A stretch of DNA of 64,000 nt from Plazaster borealis (taxonomy: Eukaryota; Echinodermata; Asteroidea; Forcipulatida; Labidiasteridae). Location of the stretch: NCBI GenBank assembly GCA_021014325.1, contig CM037462.1, positions 15,458,135-15,522,134 on the forward strand, read 5' to 3'. A program made the translations under genes and the position numbers. Below the pieces are notes generated by a model, which had not been told where the DNA came from, ran no database searches, and worked only from the letters and a program-made list of their open reading frames with translations. Numbering within the stretch: the stretch's first letter is position 1; every line of letters begins with the position of its first letter. Of the stretch, positions 60,560 to 64,000 are shown piece by piece.

Positions 60560-61896
60560 AAGATCCTAATCGCATACGATATCTTAAATGGAATAGATTT
60601 CTCCGTATGTGTATTTTATCCAGCAAACTCCTCTGTTTTAAGGGGGTAATCATCAGACGTTACGTAAACTTTACCATGAATAGACCTAGACATTTTGTTT
60701 TAGGTTTCATGTACGTTTATGCGTGAGCAAGTCCCTTGCGCGTGCTTGTTTTCACCTGTGAGCCGTCTGAGCGACTACACTGCGTTCCGCACCGTGGATC
60801 ATCGAACATGTACAAACGCACCCGACGTGTCCTATCCAGTCAATTTAATAGAGATCAATGGTACCATCACACACACCACGTATGCCTGGCCTAGCCTCCC
60901 CTACACACACACCACGTACGTTGTACACTTGGCATGACAATTCGAGCAGATCTCGGGAGAAAGGTTCATGAAAGGAGAAATTTATATGGTCGAAGGTACG
61001 CGGGGTATAGTTTCATCAATGCTAATAAATAACCAATCAAAACGAAGCTTATAAAATTCTGCATGTCAAGGTCAGTGAGCATTTTACTCAGAGCGCAAGG
61101 GTATGCGTGTGTTCTGTGATGTAAATCGTGGATCTCCGTCACAATGGTGGAGATCAACATGAAAAACGCCGTTGCCACACACGCAGCATACACGTGCAAA
61201 TCCACGCAGGCTCAACGGCCGTCCGCAAAATCGCAAGGTCCGCTAATGACACAATGTGTACGAGGTACGGATCATTAGTAGCTTATTTGGCAAAAAATAC
61301 CCGGTATATCAATAAAATGTATTATCCTTTTGGAGAGGGTTGGTGTGCAATTGTTGATAGTTTTCTCAAAACGGTCACAAGATCGTTGTAAACATGGGGG
61401 TGTGTGAGATCACTATGGGGAAATTTATGAATGCTGTGTGTGTGTGTGTCGTTCGTGTACGCGCGTCCCCAACGGAAGATCTAATCTGTTTGTAATGTTT
61501 GGGATTTGACCTCATTAACGCAGGCGCTGCGGACTGACTGTCATGGCTTCTTTCCTTTACAAGAAAATAGAATTAGCCGTTGCAAACTGCTTACCAACCA
61601 AAAGGACCCATAGTATAAATGCAAAAAAAGAAGAAAAGTGTGGTAGGTAGGCCCGGACAGACAAAAACACAAATGGACAGTGCTTCACACACATGTGTGT
61701 ACGGGTAAAACCAAATAACAATACAAAATGGACTAACATTAACAAGTGCGAGTAGGTAATAACCCTAGCAGAGGACTATGCTAGGGTTGATTTTAGCCTT
61801 TAGAACGGCTTTCTCGGAGGCTTAAATGACAACACAATTAAACAGGTGTAAAGGAAGCAGTCAAGTGGAAAGAGATGCAAAGAGATGAAAGCAAGC
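60560..61896. other. Region without recognised genes
   Basis: Contains CACACACCACGTA-type text near 60870-60920 and CGTGTGTGTG near 61436. No exons or bounded repeats seen. Confidence 0.4.
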
Positions 61897-61990
61897 AGAA
61901 CTACACGTTAAGTAAGATTTGAAACTTTGCATGGTGGGAATACGATATGGAAAGGTTTGCGGTGACACCATGTACATGTAATAATCTGCA

Positions 61991-62344
61991 GGAGTCTACC
62001 GCATTCCATGTGAATGTGGTAAGGTTTACGTCGGGGAAACCGGACGAAACCTTCCCACCAGACTTAAAGAACACCGAGCACACGGAAGGAGGGGAGACTT
62101 CGATAAATCTGCCATCGTCAAACATTCCCACACCACAGACCACCGAGTTGACTGGGAAGCAGCAGAAATCATCGCTCCGATCCAGGCATGGCACCCAAGA
62201 CGCATCAGAGAGGCCATCGAGATCCACAAACATGACACTGTACCCCAAGACATCGGCTTCCACATCAGTGACATCTGGCTCCCCCTCCTCCCGACCAATG
62301 GATCTTCTATATCCACGGTCACTCCCCTAGGCACCAACACTTAG
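61991..62344 (+). CDS. GIY-YIG endonuclease domain of a Penelope-like element
   Basis: An open frame of 117 codons with no ATG of its own: GVYRIPCECGKVYVGETGR gives the GIY and YIG pair as GVY and YVG with the Penelope-type CxC between. RLKEHRAH, SAIVKHSHTTDHRVDWE and RRIREAIEIHKHD follow, carrying the catalytic Arg and Glu positions and the HxxxxxH-like zinc site typical of these elements. In complete elements this nuclease follows the reverse transcriptase and cuts target DNA. The reverse transcriptase is missing, so this is a 5'-deleted copy. The frame is open from 61985, inside the left inverted repeat. Confidence 0.8.
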   Translation, partial: GVYRIPCECGKVYVGETGRNLPTRLKEHRAHGRRGDFDKSAIVKHSHTTDHRVDWEAAEIIAPIQAWHPRRIREAIEIHKHDTVPQDIGFHISDIWLPLLPTNGSSISTVTPLGTNT

Positions 62345-62376
62345 TCTCTTACTGCCCCCCCCCCCTCGGTTACCCA

Positions 62377-62635
62377 CCCCCTTTGACTGCTTTGGGTCAT
62401 CTATACCCTCAGTCCCCTAGGCCCCACTCCATCATTTAGACTTATTTTTATTTAGACTGCTTTGGGTCCCCTATACCCTCAGTCCCCTAGGCCCCACTCC
62501 ATCATTTAGACTTATTTTTATTTAGACTGCTTTGGGTCCCCTATACCCTCAGTCCACATAGGCCCCATACCACCCCTTCAGACTGCTTTGGGTCTTCTAT
62601 ACCCTCAGTCCCCTAGGCCCCACACCCTCACCATC
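62377..62635. repeat. Tandem repeat of about 76 bp, four units, in the Penelope-like element
   Basis: GACTGCTTTGGGTCCCCTAT with ACCCTCAGTCCCCTAGGCCC recurs at about 62387, 62456, 62526 and 62580, the last units shortened. It lies just after the stop of the nuclease frame. Confidence 0.9.
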
Positions 62636-62835
62636 CCCTGTGCTTGTTCCTACTGACACAGTTCAGTGAGCACACACTCCCCACACACCAGTCCAAGGCT
62701 CCAGTGCAGGATCCAGTTTTTACCACGCATCACCGAGCTCCCATTTCCCGCCTCTACTTCCCGCCTTCGTGCATCACCAAGCTAGTCCACATCCGCAGTA
62801 CTTAAGCAGCATGCAGCATCAGAGTCCAGCTTTCT

Positions 62836-62870
62836 CCAGAAGACGATCAGAGCATACTGATCGAAACGTC
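62836..62870 (+). ncRNA. Hammerhead-ribozyme-like motif of the Penelope-like element, degenerate
   Basis: CAGAAGA, then a perfect 6-bp stem GATCAG/CTGATC with loop AGCATA, then GAAACGTC. The hammerhead core is CTGANGA, stem II, GAAA and a GTC cleavage triplet, so one core base (T to A) and one extra C before the stem differ. Penelope-like elements are known to carry hammerheads. Activity is doubtful. Confidence 0.35.
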
Positions 62871-63428
62871 GAGTTGAAACCAACGGTTCTTTTCAGAACC
62901 ACCCCCAACTCACATAGAGAGATTATTACATGTACATGGTGTCACCGCAAACCTTTCCATATAGAACTACACGTTAGTTGTTGATGAAACAGAAACAAGG
63001 TGTTCGGTGCAGTATACTTTTCACAAGAGGGCGCTGTTGAAAATATTTACGAAATTAATTAAAGGCCGAGGGGTCCAACTTTATTTCATACACAAATACG
63101 CTGTCAAAATTACAGGTCACATTATTTGCAGACCTCAAAACGACGCCAGGGAATAATTCCTTTTTACTTCAAGATCAAAATAATTGTTCCATCACATTAT
63201 TGTGCCTCAAAACAGAGACCCAACAACAATTTTAGACCCTTTATTTGTATTTACAACATGTCTGGTTGCAAAGTTATTATAATATTAAAAATGGTGGCCA
63301 TTTTGGACGCAATTTTGGACTTAGATACTTAGGCCTATGAGTTTTAAAATCTCAAAATAATGATTTTATCAGATTCCTTGTGCTTCAAAACATATATTTA
63401 GACCCTTTATTTGTATTTACAACATTTT

Positions 63429-64000
63429 GAATGTCGCCATTTTGAATGAAGGTTTCACCTTAATAAATCAGAGTTTAAAAACAGCTAAGTATCCAAGGTT
63501 CTTTTCGTGAGTGCGCCCGGTTTATTTTTGACTTGTCCCCTTAGCGAAGAGGATAAAACAGTTGGCAGATATTCCACCATTGGTTTGCCTGCTGTTTACC
63601 ATTACATGTACATTCACGGCTTCTTCCCGTTACAATGTTATAGGCCCTACTACAATAAACATACATAATATGAAGTGAACCATTTCGCGATTTTTTTTTC
63701 CCCAAATGACATTGCAATGATGACCCTTTTTTGTTATGATTTTGATTTTCTTTTTGTTTCGATCTGAATGCGGATGTTGGAAAGAAATAAAATATTAAAA
63801 AAAGGAAAATAAAAAAAAAGTTTGGGAAAAACAAATTCGCGACCCGGCCGCATTTGGTATTATTGGCTTTTAGTTCCTAAAGTGTGACGGAGTTGTGTTT
63901 CATAGAGCGCACTACAGGCAAAACATGGCAGCACACAAGAGCGCCCCCTGTTGATTCTGTCGCAACTGAGCAGGAAAAAAATATCGCCTCCGGCTCCGTT
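63429..64000 (-). repeat. Third copy of the MCT upstream region, without exon 1
   Basis: From CATTTTGAATGAAGGTTTCA to the window edge it matches 40535-40970 in order, with indels. The match begins exactly where the MCT start codon region would begin; instead of exon 1 there is AATGTCGC and unrelated sequence. Copy B's exon 1 at 57293 keeps only about 35 bp of the same upstream sequence before it diverges. Confidence 0.75.

Larger units (their letters stand above)
61911..62962 (+). mobile_element. Short Penelope-like retroelement with inverted terminal repeats and 14-bp TSD
   Basis: Direct repeats AGAACTACACGTTA at 61897-61910 and 62963-62976 flank it. A 43-bp inverted repeat starting ATATGGAAAGGTTTGCGGTG lies at 61945-61987 and 62920-62962. 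The right copy touches the TSD; the left is separated from it by exactly 34 bp. A similar one-sided 34-36 bp extension is, from memory, described for Penelope elements. Only the nuclease end of the protein remains. Confidence 0.75.

Overview
This is a window of animal nuclear DNA. It has spliced genes with GT-AG introns, tRNA-derived SINEs, microsatellites, several families of cut-and-paste transposons, a CR1-like LINE and a Penelope-like retroelement. The repeat style fits a marine deuterostome invertebrate, most likely an echinoderm; that taxon call is inference from repeat flavour, not proof. No rRNA genes, CRISPR arrays, operons or bacterial-type signals were seen.

Region 1 (1-9.4 kb). 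The 5' half of a minus-strand gene for a secreted or ER protein made of thioredoxin-fold modules. Seven exons join in phase, from a signal-peptide exon at 8531-8594 to an exon running off the left edge. Its introns hold SINEs, LINE 3' fragments, MITEs and, in intron 1, a nest of three transposons with readable target-site duplications (TSDs).

Region 2 (9.4-19 kb). Mostly repeats: a 3.5-kb non-autonomous element full of TTGGCCCAAC-type repeats with another element nested in it, a 370-bp CTG/TTG tract, a GC-rich minisatellite, and a hAT-type MITE with a clean 8-bp TSD.

Region 3 (19-28 kb). A small unidentified two-exon gene candidate ends at 19419. The end of its last exon plus 3' flank is duplicated at 21.7 kb. 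That second copy is split by a 4.9-kb hAT-like insertion (TSD TGTCAGAC). Inside it sits a 3.6-kb Ginger-like transposon with 44-bp perfect inverted ends, a CCGG TSD, an H2C2 integrase zinc finger and a Ulp1-type protease, but no integrase core that I can find.

Region 4 (31-57 kb). A tandem duplication of a five-exon monocarboxylate-transporter-like (MCT, SLC16/MFS) gene on the minus strand. Copy A (32059-40536) is fully open and gives 411 residues. Copy B (43850-57293) keeps every splice site but has a 1-bp deletion in exon 3. Intron 2 of both copies carries the same 44-bp satellite with a CACGTG core, about 1.7 kb in A and about 4.5 kb in B; B also has a CR1-like LINE there. Comparing A with B gives empty sites that date insertions: a 1.63-kb giant palindrome in A, and a 479-bp MITE and a 1.65-kb element in B, all arrived after the duplication.

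Region 5 (57-64 kb). Sparse: a broken THAP exon, a foldback MITE, a short Penelope-like element encoding a GIY-YIG nuclease, and at the right edge a third copy of the MCT promoter region without its first exon.
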